Shown: positions 34,105 to 42,759 of the stretch, piece after piece | Layout: the number at the start of each line of letters is the position of its first letter | Numbering within the stretch: the first letter of the stretch is position 1 | NCBI GenBank assembly: GCA_947454105.1 | Contig: CANGIP010000001.1 | Span: 1 to 64,000, forward strand | Length of the DNA stretch: 64,000 nt | From: Actinomycetota bacterium | Lineage (GTDB): Bacteria > Actinomycetota > Acidimicrobiia > Acidimicrobiales > Ilumatobacteraceae | Direction of reading: 5' to 3' | Translations under genes and position numbers: made by a program | The notes under the pieces: model-generated | Seen by the model: the letters and a program-made list of their open reading frames with translations, nothing else | Databases searched by the model: none | Told to the model about the DNA's origin: nothing

Positions 34105-35472
34105 ATGGCTACTTCTACCTCAGCGCTGAACACCAACCCCGCTAACGCACTCAAGAGCGATCGCACTCACGTGTTTCACTCGTGGTCGGCCCAAAGCCTG
34201 ATTAGCCCCATCGTCGTCACCAAGGCCGAAGGCAGCCACTTCTGGGATGAATCTGGCAAGAAGTACCTTGACTTCTCAAGCCAACTCGTCAATGTCAATA
34301 TCGGACATCAACACCCCAAGTTGGTTGCGGCTATTCAAGAGCAGGCCGAGCGTTTGTGCACCATTGCTCCGTTCCACGCCAACGACGCTCGTAGCGAAGC
34401 CGCTCGCCTCATTGCCGAACGTGCGCCTGGTGATTTGAACATGGTGTTCTTCACCAACGGTGGAGCCGAAGCAACCGAAAATGCCATTCGCATGGCGCGC
34501 TTGCACACAGCCCGTCACAAAATTCTCACGACCTATCGCAGTTACCACGGCGCAACTGGTGGGGCTATTCAGCTCACCGGTGATCCACGTCGTTGGCCAA
34601 GCGAACCGGGTTTACCTGGAGTCGTCAAGTTTTGGGGACCATACCCGTATCGCTCGGCGTTCCACAGCAGCAACGAGCTCGAAGAATCACAGCGCGCATT
34701 GCAACACTTGCGCGACACATTGATGGTTGAAGGTCCGCAAACAGTTGCCGCAATCATGCTTGAAAGCGTTGTGGGCACAAACGGAATTTTGGTTCCACCT
34801 CCTGGCTATATGGCTGGCGTGCGCGAAATCTGTGATGAGTTTGGCATCGTGTTCATTGCCGACGAAGTGATGTCGGGCTTTGGTCGTTGCGGTGAATGGT
34901 TCGCTATCGATAATTGGAAGGTTGCACCTGACCTCATCTGTTTCGCTAAGGGCGTGAACTCGGGTTACTTGCCACTTGGTGGAGTCATTATTAGCGACCG
35001 CATTGCTGACACTTTCCGCGAGCGTCAGTTCCCTGGTGGACTCACCTACAGCGGCCACCCACTCGCTTGTGCGTCGGCAGTTGCGAGTATCAATATCTTC
35101 GAAGAAGAAGGAATCATCGACAATGCGCGCCATCTTGGTCGCGACATCATCGGACCCGAACTCGAGAAATTGAAAGCGAAGCACCCCAGCGTTGGCGATG
35201 TACGTGGTGTCGGTGTGTTCTGGGCGATCGAATTAGTCAAGAACCGCGAGACGCGTGAGCCACTGGTGCCGTTCAATGCTGCCGGTCCTGCCGCCGCCCC
35301 AATGACCGAATTAATTGGTGCGTGCAAGGCCCAAGGCTTGTGGCCATTCACCCATTTCAACCGTATGCACGTGGTTCCGCCGTTGACGACGAGTGACGAC
35401 GATGTGCGGGCCGGAATCGCCATTATCGACGAAGTTCTCACCCTCGCCGACGCCCACTACACCGGTAATTAA
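34105..35472 (+). CDS. Class III (omega) aminotransferase, probably beta-alanine or taurine type
   Basis: This is a PLP-dependent class III aminotransferase of about 455 residues. The PLP lysine lies in FAKGVNSGYLPLGG, the pyridine-binding Asp in IADEVMSGFGRCG, and the early HSWSAQ and FFTNGGAEATENA fit the beta-alanine/taurine:pyruvate group. With the facing operon for dihydropyrimidine breakdown, it would turn beta-alanine into malonate semialdehyde for the dehydrogenase at 41243. A GTG six bases upstream (34099) is an alternative start. A hairpin repeat follows the stop by three bases. Confidence 0.88.
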   Translation: MATSTSALNTNPANALKSDRTHVFHSWSAQSLISPIVVTKAEGSHFWDESGKKYLDFSSQLVNVNIGHQHPKLVAAIQEQAERLCTIAPFHANDARSEAARLIAERAPGDLNMVFFTNGGAEATENAIRMARLHTARHKILTTYRSYHGATGGAIQLTGDPRRWPSEPGLPGVVKFWGPYPYRSAFHSSNELEESQRALQHLRDTLMVEGPQTVAAIMLESVVGTNGILVPPPGYMAGVREICDEFGIVFIADEVMSGFGRCGEWFAIDNWKVAPDLICFAKGVNSGYLPLGGVIISDRIADTFRERQFPGGLTYSGHPLACASAVASINIFEEEGIIDNARHLGRDIIGPELEKLKAKHPSVGDVRGVGVFWAIELVKNRETREPLVPFNAAGPAAAPMTELIGACKAQGLWPFTHFNRMHVVPPLTTSDDDVRAGIAIIDEVLTLADAHYTGN

Positions 35473-35475
35473 TCG

Positions 35476-35524
35476 CCAGTTTGGAGTTGAGTTGCCGGTA
35501 GGCGGCAGCCAAATTCCAAAGTGG
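35476..35524. repeat. Hairpin repeat at a convergent gene junction, copy 1
   Basis: Outer arms CCAGTTTGGA (35476-35485) and TCCAAAGTGG (35515-35524) pair at nine of ten positions. An inner stem TGCCG/CGGCA closes the middle. The reverse complement closely matches the element at 55887-55958, including the GGCTGCCGC centre. It fills the gap between two convergent stops, so a bidirectional terminator built from a repeated element is likely. Confidence 0.7.
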
Positions 35525-35525
35525 G

Positions 35526-36365
35526 TCAATTTGCACGGGTGGTGAGGGCGACTCCGATGAGGGCGACGGCAAGTCCCACGACTGCCAACACACCCAAACG
35601 TTCGCCAAATAGCGCGGCACCTTCAATCGTGCTCAGCGCCGGCGTCAAAAAGAACAGACTGCTGACCTTAACCGCTGCCTGACGTTGCAACAGCCACAGC
35701 ATGATCAGCACAGCAGCAATCGACAACACCACGATCGCCCACAGCAGCGACCACCAAAAACGCGCTGTCCACTGAACCTTGAAATGTTCAACCGAAACTG
35801 AACCCACGCCGAGCACTACCGCTGATATCGCATACTGCACAGCCGTTCCTCGCAACAGCGGCATCGCTCCTCCACGTGATCGCTGCAACAAAGTTCCAGC
35901 CGACATTCCAAACACCGACACCACCATCGCCACAATCGCACCAGCAGTAATTCCAATGACCCCGGCATTGAGTCGATCAATCACGACCGCAACAACACCG
36001 CCCATACCGCACCCAACGCCAATCCACTGGCGGGGTTTTAACTTCTCACTCAGCAACAACAACGCCCCAACCGAAGTAACGACCGGATGAAGACCAGCGA
36101 TCAACGCCGACAGACCAGACGGCAAACCAAGATCGGCTGCGATAAACACTCCGCCCAAATAAATGGCGTGCATTCCTAAACCAGTGAGCACCGCCCACTT
36201 CACTTGCGTTCGCGATATCGACGGAGCATTCGTCGCAATCGCAATCACCCACAACACGGCTGCTGCTATCAGCATGCGCATAAACAAAAACGTCATCGGC
36301 CCCGCATCGCGTGTTCCGTAACGCGCCACGATGAAACCGGTACTCCATAACAACACAAAAACCAC
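35526..36365 (-). CDS. EamA/DMT-family transporter
   Basis: This is a polytopic protein of about 279 residues with ten hydrophobic helices arranged as two EamA repeats, typical of drug/metabolite exporters. LLWSTGFIVARYG in the first helix and PVVTSVGALLLLSEKLKPRQWIG at the end of the first repeat are family features. The GTG at 36365 cuts close to the first helix, and the open frame continues upstream, so the true start may be a little earlier at a rare codon. The substrate is unknown. Confidence 0.88.
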   Translation of the reverse strand: MVFVLLWSTGFIVARYGTRDAGPMTFLFMRMLIAAAVLWVIAIATNAPSISRTQVKWAVLTGLGMHAIYLGGVFIAADLGLPSGLSALIAGLHPVVTSVGALLLLSEKLKPRQWIGVGCGMGGVVAVVIDRLNAGVIGITAGAIVAMVVSVFGMSAGTLLQRSRGGAMPLLRGTAVQYAISAVVLGVGSVSVEHFKVQWTARFWWSLLWAIVVLSIAAVLIMLWLLQRQAAVKVSSLFFLTPALSTIEGAALFGERLGVLAVVGLAVALIGVALTTRAN

Positions 36366-36402
36366 TGGCGCTGCTGCCGCCAGACGAGACGGTGTTGCGC
36401 GA

Positions 36403-36434
36403 AATGGGCGGGCCGCTTGCGCGACCCGCCCATT
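36403..36434 (-). terminator. GC-rich hairpin closing the pyrimidine operon
   Basis: Perfect 10-bp arms, AATGGGCGGG (36403-36412) and CCCGCCCATT (36425-36434), enclose 12 bases that can pair further (CGC/GCG) around a TTGC loop. It lies about 30 bases past the stop of the substrate-binding protein gene. Only a short T run follows on the minus strand, so termination is likely but may be factor-assisted. Confidence 0.65.
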
Positions 36435-36463
36435 CTCACTTCCAGAAGGAAGAGCCTGATTAA

Positions 36464-37624
36464 TCAGGCGCCTGCTTCATTCAATGTCACGTCGATCGGG
36501 GCGAAACTTGAACCCTTGGTATCGACACCCATGCCATCAAGGAGGGCAAGAGCTGCTGTAACGATGTCGTTGGTGTAAGCCTCTGCATCAGGTGCTTTTG
36601 TGAGAACGGTCGAACCTTCGAGGTTCTTGGTCTCCTGAGCAATCTTTGCAGTGCGGTCCCAAGCAGCGGCATCAATCATGCCAGCACCACCAGTAGCGGG
36701 CCAGATGAGCTTGTTGACTTCATTCATCTGCCACAACTGGTGCGAGGCACCAAGCTTTGAGCCCTTAGCAACAACGATGTCGGCGCAAGCCTGAGCGTTG
36801 TCGCGGCAGTATGCCCAACCTTGGATTGATGCAGCAACAAACTTAACTGCGGTGTCCTTGTAAGCAGCATCGCTAGCAAGACGCTCACCTGAAGCCCAGA
36901 TGGCGTCCTGCAACATGCCGACACCCTCGTCTTCGTAGCTCACGACATTGAAGTCGTCAGCGGTGTACTGCTTGCCAGTGTCAGGATTGATTGCTTCCAA
37001 AACCTGTGCGTATTCGTTGTAGGTCATTGCTTCAGCGGCATCGATGTCACCAGCGAGCAAGGCAGCCATATCGAACTGCTGCTGAACGAGCGTGACGTCA
37101 GCGGCGGGATCGAGACCAGCCTTGGTCAAAGCAGCGAAGATTTCAAATTCGTTGCCGTAACCCCAGTTACCGATGTTCTTACCAGCAAAGTCTGCAGGCG
37201 ATGTGATGCCCTTGTCTTTGAACGAGACCTGCAAGGTACCCGAACGCTGGTAGATCTGCGCAATGTCGACGATATTGGCACCGGCTTCGCGGCTTGCGAG
37301 AGCCTTCGGAACCCATGACAATGCGAAGTCGACGGCGCCGTCAGCGAGTTGCTGTTGCGGCACGATGTCAACGCCACCTTCAAGGATGCTGACGTCGAGA
37401 CACTGATCGGCGTAGAAGCCCTGATCAACTGCAGCGAAGTAGCCAGCGAACTGAGCCTGTGTGAACCACTGCAACTGCAACTTGACAGGTGTTGTGGTTT
37501 CACATGCTGCTGGAGCATTCGATGCGGGTGCGTCTGACGAGCTGTCATCCCCACCACAGGCCACAGCGGCCAGTGACAAAGCGACAACGCCAGCTGCCAA
37601 TTTCCAACCTTTGTTCCTTCTCAT
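36464..37624 (-). CDS. NMT1/THI5-type ABC substrate-binding lipoprotein
   Basis: The 386-residue precursor has a lipoprotein signal (MRRNKGWKLAAGVVALSLAA, then V-A-C-G-G) followed by an NMT1/THI5-like periplasmic-binding domain starting TTPVKLQLQWFTQAQFAGY. Relatives bind sulfonates, thiamin-pyrimidine precursors or nucleobases. In this operon a pyrimidine or dihydropyrimidine ligand is most likely. GGGGAGGAG sits before the ATG at 37624; longer starts lack this. It is the last gene of the operon. Confidence 0.9.
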   Translation of the reverse strand: MRRNKGWKLAAGVVALSLAAVACGGDDSSSDAPASNAPAACETTTPVKLQLQWFTQAQFAGYFAAVDQGFYADQCLDVSILEGGVDIVPQQQLADGAVDFALSWVPKALASREAGANIVDIAQIYQRSGTLQVSFKDKGITSPADFAGKNIGNWGYGNEFEIFAALTKAGLDPAADVTLVQQQFDMAALLAGDIDAAEAMTYNEYAQVLEAINPDTGKQYTADDFNVVSYEDEGVGMLQDAIWASGERLASDAAYKDTAVKFVAASIQGWAYCRDNAQACADIVVAKGSKLGASHQLWQMNEVNKLIWPATGGAGMIDAAAWDRTAKIAQETKNLEGSTVLTKAPDAEAYTNDIVTAALALLDGMGVDTKGSSFAPIDVTLNEAGA

Positions 37625-37704
37625 TTTTTTCTCCTCCCCTTGGGCTGGTGCCCGCGGATTTATGACACCACAGTAGGTCATTGAGCATCGTCACTTTGAC
37701 AACC

Positions 37705-38496
37705 TCAACGGCCCTCTCTGGTGCGTTTGGCGCGGCCACCCGGTGTGGCCACTCCCTCCAGCAAGCTGGAGATCACATAGAAAGTCAATCCCAAGAGACA
37801 TGCACCAAGTACATATGCCCAAGCGACTGCATTCTTCGAATTTGCAATATTGCTCGTGATTCGGCTTCCGAGCCCGTTTTGCGAACCGCCGAAATACTCA
37901 CTGACGAAAGCGGTAATAACCGAAGCCGGTGCCGAAATCTTGAGTGCGGTGAAAAGATACGGCACAGCATTTGGAATACGTACCTTGCGCAAGATTTCAG
38001 TATCGCTCGCAGCGTACGACTTCATCAACTCAACATGTGTTGGACTGACTTGAGTGAGTCCTTTAGCAACGTTGACGAGAACAATGAAGTAGACCACCAA
38101 AGTCACCATGACTCGACGAGGAACTTCGCTCGTGATGGCGAACATGTTGTTGAGAACTGCCACCAAAACAAAAATCGGAATCGCATTCAATGCAATTGCC
38201 AAAGGTGTAATGAGATTGTTCAAAAACTTGAAACGGCTCAGCACAAAACTCATCGCCATTCCAAAAATGGCGCCCAGCAGTAAACCAATCAGAGCGTTCG
38301 CCCCAGATACTTTGGCGGCTCCCCAGACAAGGTCAAAGTTCTCAGTGAACTTCTGCCAGATCTTTGACGGTGGGGCCAAGAAATATGGTTTGAGATTGAA
38401 ACCCTTCACCACAAGTTCCCAGACGGCAACAAACGCCACACCAAAAAAGGCGGGCGGAAGCACCGAGCGAACAACGGACGAAGAGCGTGAACTCAT
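37705..38496 (-). CDS. ABC transporter permease (SsuC/RutG-context type) 1
   Basis: This 263-residue permease has six predicted helices of the BPD_transp_1 fold and an EAA-type cytoplasmic loop, SYAASDTEILRKVRIPNAVPYLFTALKI, which contacts the ATPase. It overlaps the ATPase gene by four bases. Together with a second permease it probably forms a heterodimeric membrane channel for the nucleobase-type importer. Confidence 0.9.
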   Translation of the reverse strand: MSSRSSSVVRSVLPPAFFGVAFVAVWELVVKGFNLKPYFLAPPSKIWQKFTENFDLVWGAAKVSGANALIGLLLGAIFGMAMSFVLSRFKFLNNLITPLAIALNAIPIFVLVAVLNNMFAITSEVPRRVMVTLVVYFIVLVNVAKGLTQVSPTHVELMKSYAASDTEILRKVRIPNAVPYLFTALKISAPASVITAFVSEYFGGSQNGLGSRITSNIANSKNAVAWAYVLGACLLGLTFYVISSLLEGVATPGGRAKRTREGR

Positions 38497-39293
38497 CGGT
38501 CTTCAATTCCTCGCACATGATCAGACATTTCTACTCCGCGCAAAGCCTCACGAACTGCGGTGATTCCCTTAAAGAACGCGGCGTTGTCGCGAGTTGCATC
38601 ATTGCGTTCGCCTTCAATGCTCACATCAACGATTTCAGTTACCCGGCCAGGTCGTGGCGACATCACCACAACACGATTCGATAGATACACCGCTTCAGGA
38701 ATTGAGTGAGTCACAAACACAACTGTTGTTCCAGATGCCCGACAGATTGACAACAGTTCACTTTGCATGTGCTCACGAGTCATCTCGTCGAGCGCTCCGA
38801 ATGGTTCGTCCATCAACAACAATGACGGGTGCACAGCAAGGGCACGAGCAATCGCCACACGTTGTTGCATTCCACCCGAAAGCTGCCACGGATAATGATT
38901 TGCGAAGTCCGACAACTTGACGAGTTCAAGCATTTCAAGCGCACGCTCTTGACGCTTTGCTTTATCCCAACCCTTGAGTTCAAGCGGAAGTTCAATATTT
39001 TTCGCAACAGTGCGCCATTCAAAGAGACCCGACTGCTGAAACGCCATGCCGTAGTCCTGGTCGAGTCGGGCCTGCTTGGCTGACTTGCCATTCACAACAA
39101 GATTGCCCGAGGTCGGCTCGATGAGGTTGGCGATCAGCCGCAAAAGTGTTGACTTTCCGCAGCCCGACGGACCAATAAGAGAGACAAACTCGCCAGAGGC
39201 AATCGACAAATTGATATCGGTCAAAGCGTCGACTTGATTGCTTGAACCAAGGTTAAAAGCCTTAGAAATATTGGTGATTTCAACCGCGCTCAT
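38493..39293 (-). CDS. ABC transporter ATP-binding protein (SsuB/TauB type)
   Basis: The 266-residue ATPase has Walker A GPSGCGKST, signature LSGGMQQRVAIARAL and Walker B LLMDEPFGALDEMTRE, typical of the nitrate/sulfonate/taurine/pyrimidine importer family. It is flanked by two permease genes with 4-bp overlaps on each side, so the importer is built from one ATPase and two different permeases. The cargo is inferred from the operon. Confidence 0.94.
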   Translation of the reverse strand: MSAVEITNISKAFNLGSSNQVDALTDINLSIASGEFVSLIGPSGCGKSTLLRLIANLIEPTSGNLVVNGKSAKQARLDQDYGMAFQQSGLFEWRTVAKNIELPLELKGWDKAKRQERALEMLELVKLSDFANHYPWQLSGGMQQRVAIARALAVHPSLLLMDEPFGALDEMTREHMQSELLSICRASGTTVVFVTHSIPEAVYLSNRVVVMSPRPGRVTEIVDVSIEGERNDATRDNAAFFKGITAVREALRGVEMSDHVRGIEDR

Positions 39294-40192
39294 GCGGATG
39301 CCTCCTTGGGGCGATTGCGCATCATGTACATGTCAGCCAAGGTCACAAACCCCGACATCGCAAGTCCGAGAACTGCCGCTCCGAACACTGCTGTGAAAAC
39401 TTTTGCGGGATCACTTGTGGCTTCGCGCGCGTATTCAATAATCAGTCGCCCGATCCCGCCTTTAAGACCTGTCGAAATTTCGGCGACGACAACACCAATC
39501 ACTGATGCCGAAGCAGCCAACTTAAGTGACGGAACGATAAATGGAATCGCAGCTGGGAAACGCAACTTACGAAGTGTCTGCCACCACGACGCCGCGTAAC
39601 TATCCATCAATTCAAGCGAAGCCGATGGTGCCGATGTAAGCCCTTTCAATGCTCCCACTGCAACTGGGAAGAAGGCCAAGAACGCACCAAGCACTGCTGC
39701 CGACATCCAACGTGGCCAGGTCCATCCAGCGATGTGTAACTTGCCTCCCCATGACACAACAAGTGGTGCAAGTGCAATCAACGGAACAGTTTGCGACACG
39801 ACCAAGTACGGCAAAATTCCGCGCTCGGCGATTTTGAATCGAGCCATCAAAATGGATAAGCCCAACCCCAATGTCGCACCAATCGCAAAGCCAACAAGTG
39901 CTAAACGGAATGAGAACCATGCACCAGCCAAAACCACCGACCAGATTTTTCGATCAGAGCCACGAAGTTCGGGTCGGCTATAACGCGTCAGCATGTCCCA
40001 CACGTGAGGCATCGCATGATTATTTGAACGCGGCAACAACTTCCAACCAAAAATCTTGCCACCGGCTTCTGGGCCTACCGTTTTGTAGATCTCCCAAACA
40101 CCAGCGACCAACAACAACGAAAGAACAAAAAGAAGGGCACGGCGCACCCGCCGAGTCGCCTCACTTTTCTTCATCGTAGTTTCTGTCGTCAT
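39290..40192 (-). CDS. ABC transporter permease (SsuC type) 2
   Basis: This 300-residue permease has a basic cytoplasmic N-terminus (KKSEATRRVRRALLF), then six helices. The EAA loop is SYAASWWQTLRKLRFPAAIPFIVPSLKL. It is the first importer gene in the operon, 13 bases after the LLM oxidoreductase gene. The pair of different permeases is characteristic of transporters described for pyrimidine-like compounds. Confidence 0.9.
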   Translation of the reverse strand: MTTETTMKKSEATRRVRRALLFVLSLLLVAGVWEIYKTVGPEAGGKIFGWKLLPRSNNHAMPHVWDMLTRYSRPELRGSDRKIWSVVLAGAWFSFRLALVGFAIGATLGLGLSILMARFKIAERGILPYLVVSQTVPLIALAPLVVSWGGKLHIAGWTWPRWMSAAVLGAFLAFFPVAVGALKGLTSAPSASLELMDSYAASWWQTLRKLRFPAAIPFIVPSLKLAASASVIGVVVAEISTGLKGGIGRLIIEYAREATSDPAKVFTAVFGAAVLGLAMSGFVTLADMYMMRNRPKEASA

Positions 40193-40205
40193 GATTCTTC
40201 GATAC

Positions 40206-41234
40206 TCAACTCTTCGCCAAGATTTGCTCGGCTATCGCGGGGATTACTTTTTCACCATATGCACGCAATGTTTCGTCTTTTGCATCATGTTGTAAATAAA
40301 CAGAGAATTGATCGACGCCCATGTCGCGCAATTCGTTCAGGCGCTTGACATGAGCCTCAACCGGACCCACGATGCAAAAGCGGTCAATGATCTCATCAGG
40401 AACAAAAGTGGTGTGGCTATTGCCAGCCTTGCCGTGCTCGTTGTAGTCGTAACCCTGGCGGCCCTTGATGTAGTCGGTGAGAGCCTTCGGTACCGGTGCT
40501 GAATCGCCGTACCGCTCAACGATGTCGGCAACGTGGTTACCCACCATTCCACCGAACCAACGACACTGTTCAAGTCCGTGTGCCAAACCTGCTTCGGTTC
40601 CGTCGGTGACGTAAGCCGGCGCAGCAACACAAATCTTGACGCTCTTCGGGTCGCGACCCGCTGCTGCGGCGGCATCGCGAACAGCTTTGATCGTCCATTC
40701 AGTAATGCTCGGGTCGGCAAGTTGCAATATGAATCCGTCACCAACTTCACCGGTTAACGCCAAAGCCTTCGGACCATAAGCAGCAACCCAAACCTCTGAA
40801 CGTGACTTACCAGCCCATGGCAAACGAATTTCGGAATCTTTGTACATCACGGAACGACCGTTAGCAAGTTCGCGAATCACATGAATGCTTTCACGCAAAG
40901 TCGCCAATGTCGTCGGCTTGCCATTAGTAAGACGTACCGCCGAATCACCTCGCCCAATTCCAATCACGGTGCGATTGCCGTACATCTCATTCAGTGTCGC
41001 AAACAAACTTGCAGTCACTGTCCAGTCACGCGTTGCTGGGTTGGTCACCATCGGACCAACAATCACGTTGCGTGTCTCTGCCAAAATCTGGGCAAAGATC
41101 GGAAACGGCTCTTGCCACAAGATGTGACTATCGAAAGCCCAAACATACGTGAAGCCGTAGGTCTCTGCTTTCTTCGCTAGATCAACGACTCGTGCACTGG
41201 GAGGAGTTGTTTGTAGTACGACACCGATTTCCAT
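40206..41234 (-). CDS. LLM-class flavin/F420-dependent oxidoreductase of the pyrimidine operon
   Basis: This is a 342-residue luciferase-like TIM-barrel protein. VGPMVTNPATRDWTVTASLFATLNEMYGNRTVIGIGRGDSA matches the F420-dependent branch near methylene-tetrahydromethanopterin reductase. It resembles the uncharacterised group often annotated beside dihydropyrimidinases. No dihydropyrimidine dehydrogenase is in the window, so this enzyme could perform the opening uracil/thymine reduction or a related redox step. That is a hypothesis; a monooxygenase role is the alternative. Confidence 0.85.
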   Translation of the reverse strand: MEIGVVLQTTPPSARVVDLAKKAETYGFTYVWAFDSHILWQEPFPIFAQILAETRNVIVGPMVTNPATRDWTVTASLFATLNEMYGNRTVIGIGRGDSAVRLTNGKPTTLATLRESIHVIRELANGRSVMYKDSEIRLPWAGKSRSEVWVAAYGPKALALTGEVGDGFILQLADPSITEWTIKAVRDAAAAAGRDPKSVKICVAAPAYVTDGTEAGLAHGLEQCRWFGGMVGNHVADIVERYGDSAPVPKALTDYIKGRQGYDYNEHGKAGNSHTTFVPDEIIDRFCIVGPVEAHVKRLNELRDMGVDQFSVYLQHDAKDETLRAYGEKVIPAIAEQILAKS

Positions 41235-41242
41235 GTTGTGAA

Positions 41243-42727
41243 TTACCTGTTCTGCGGAAAGCCGAGATCGACTTTGCTGGTTCGAGGGTCAGGCCAACGT
41301 GACGTGACAACTTTGCTGCGGGTATAGAACTGGATTCCGTCGGGACCATACATGTGCAAGTCACCAAACAAACTGGCCTTCCAACCACCAAATGAGTAAT
41401 ACGAAACCGGCACCGGAATCGGCACGTTGATTCCAACCATTCCGACATTCACGTCAAACTGGAACTGACGAGCAACGCCTCCATCGCGAGTGAAAATTGC
41501 TGTGCCATTTCCGAATTGGTTGTCATTGATGAGTTGTAAACCTTCTTCATACGACTTCACACGAACGACAGTAAGCACCGGTCCAAAAATTTCATCGTCG
41601 TAACACTTCATGCCGGGCTTGGCGTGGTCGATCAGGCTTGGCTTCAAGAAGAAACCTTCGGTCGGCGCACCATCGCGACCGTCGACAACTACTTTCGCTC
41701 CTTCACCAGCAGCGCCAGCGACATAGCTTGCGACCTTGTCACGATGTTCGCCGGTAATGAGTGGGCCCATCTCACTTGACGGGTCGTTGCCATTACCGAC
41801 AACAACATTCGGAATTCGACTTTGTACTTTGCTCACGAGATCGTCAGCAATCGTGTCAACTGCAAGCACAACCGAAATCGCCATGCAGCGTTCACCCGCC
41901 GAACCATATGCAGCACTCACCAACGCGTCAGCTGCCATATCAAGGTCGGCATCTGGAAGAACCAACATGTGATTCTTTGCGCCGCCAAGCGCTTGCACGC
42001 GCTTGCCATTCTTGGTGCCAGTTTCGTAGATGTAACGCGCAATGGGCGTTGAACCAACGAAGCTCACTGCCGCGATGTCGGGATGATCAAGCAAACGATC
42101 AACGGCAACCTTGTCACCGTGCACAACATTGAACACGCCATCGGGAAGGCCGGCCTGCTTGAGCAATTCGGCAATCAACATTGCTGCTGATGGATCCTTT
42201 TCCGAAGGCTTCAAAATAAAGGTGTTTCCGCAAGCAACTGCGTTGGCAAACATCCACATGGGGACCATCGCCGGGAAGTTGAATGGAGTGATGCCGGCGA
42301 CGACGCCGAGTGGCTGACGAATGTTGTACACGTCAACACCAGCAGATGCTTGTTCGGAGTAGCCGCCCTTGAGAAGGTTCGGGATGCCACATGCGTATTC
42401 GATGTTTTCTAGGCCACGGGCAAGTTCGCCTAATGCATCAGCAGTTACTTTGCCGTGTTCTTTGGTCAGCAGTGCGGCGATTTCTTTGCGATTGGCCGAC
42501 ACCAACTCACGCATGTTGAACATGATTTCGGCGCGACGTGACAAGTTCGTTGCACGCCATGCGGGCAATGCCGCCTTAGCAATTGCAACGGCCTTGTCAA
42601 CTTCGGAAACATCAGCAAAAGCAACAGTGCCTTGTACCTGACCGGTTGCGGGATCGAATATGTTTCCATTTCGTCCAGAAGTACTAGCGACGGTGTGTCC
42701 GTCGATCCAATGATCGATGCGGTACAT
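41243..42727 (-). CDS. CoA-acylating (methyl)malonate-semialdehyde dehydrogenase
   Basis: The 494-residue aldehyde dehydrogenase has the catalytic Cys in GSAGERCMAISV and the MmsA-type GITPFNFPAMVPMWMFANAVACGNTF region. It converts malonate semialdehyde from beta-alanine to acetyl-CoA, or methylmalonate semialdehyde from thymine or valine to propionyl-CoA, without a separate CoA ligase. AAGGAGTT precedes the ATG. It lies in the operon between dihydropyrimidinase and the LLM enzyme. Confidence 0.93.
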   Translation of the reverse strand: MYRIDHWIDGHTVASTSGRNGNIFDPATGQVQGTVAFADVSEVDKAVAIAKAALPAWRATNLSRRAEIMFNMRELVSANRKEIAALLTKEHGKVTADALGELARGLENIEYACGIPNLLKGGYSEQASAGVDVYNIRQPLGVVAGITPFNFPAMVPMWMFANAVACGNTFILKPSEKDPSAAMLIAELLKQAGLPDGVFNVVHGDKVAVDRLLDHPDIAAVSFVGSTPIARYIYETGTKNGKRVQALGGAKNHMLVLPDADLDMAADALVSAAYGSAGERCMAISVVLAVDTIADDLVSKVQSRIPNVVVGNGNDPSSEMGPLITGEHRDKVASYVAGAAGEGAKVVVDGRDGAPTEGFFLKPSLIDHAKPGMKCYDDEIFGPVLTVVRVKSYEEGLQLINDNQFGNGTAIFTRDGGVARQFQFDVNVGMVGINVPIPVPVSYYSFGGWKASLFGDLHMYGPDGIQFYTRSKVVTSRWPDPRTSKVDLGFPQNR

Positions 42728-42759
42728 GGGTAACTCCTTGTGGGGTTTGTGGGGGGATT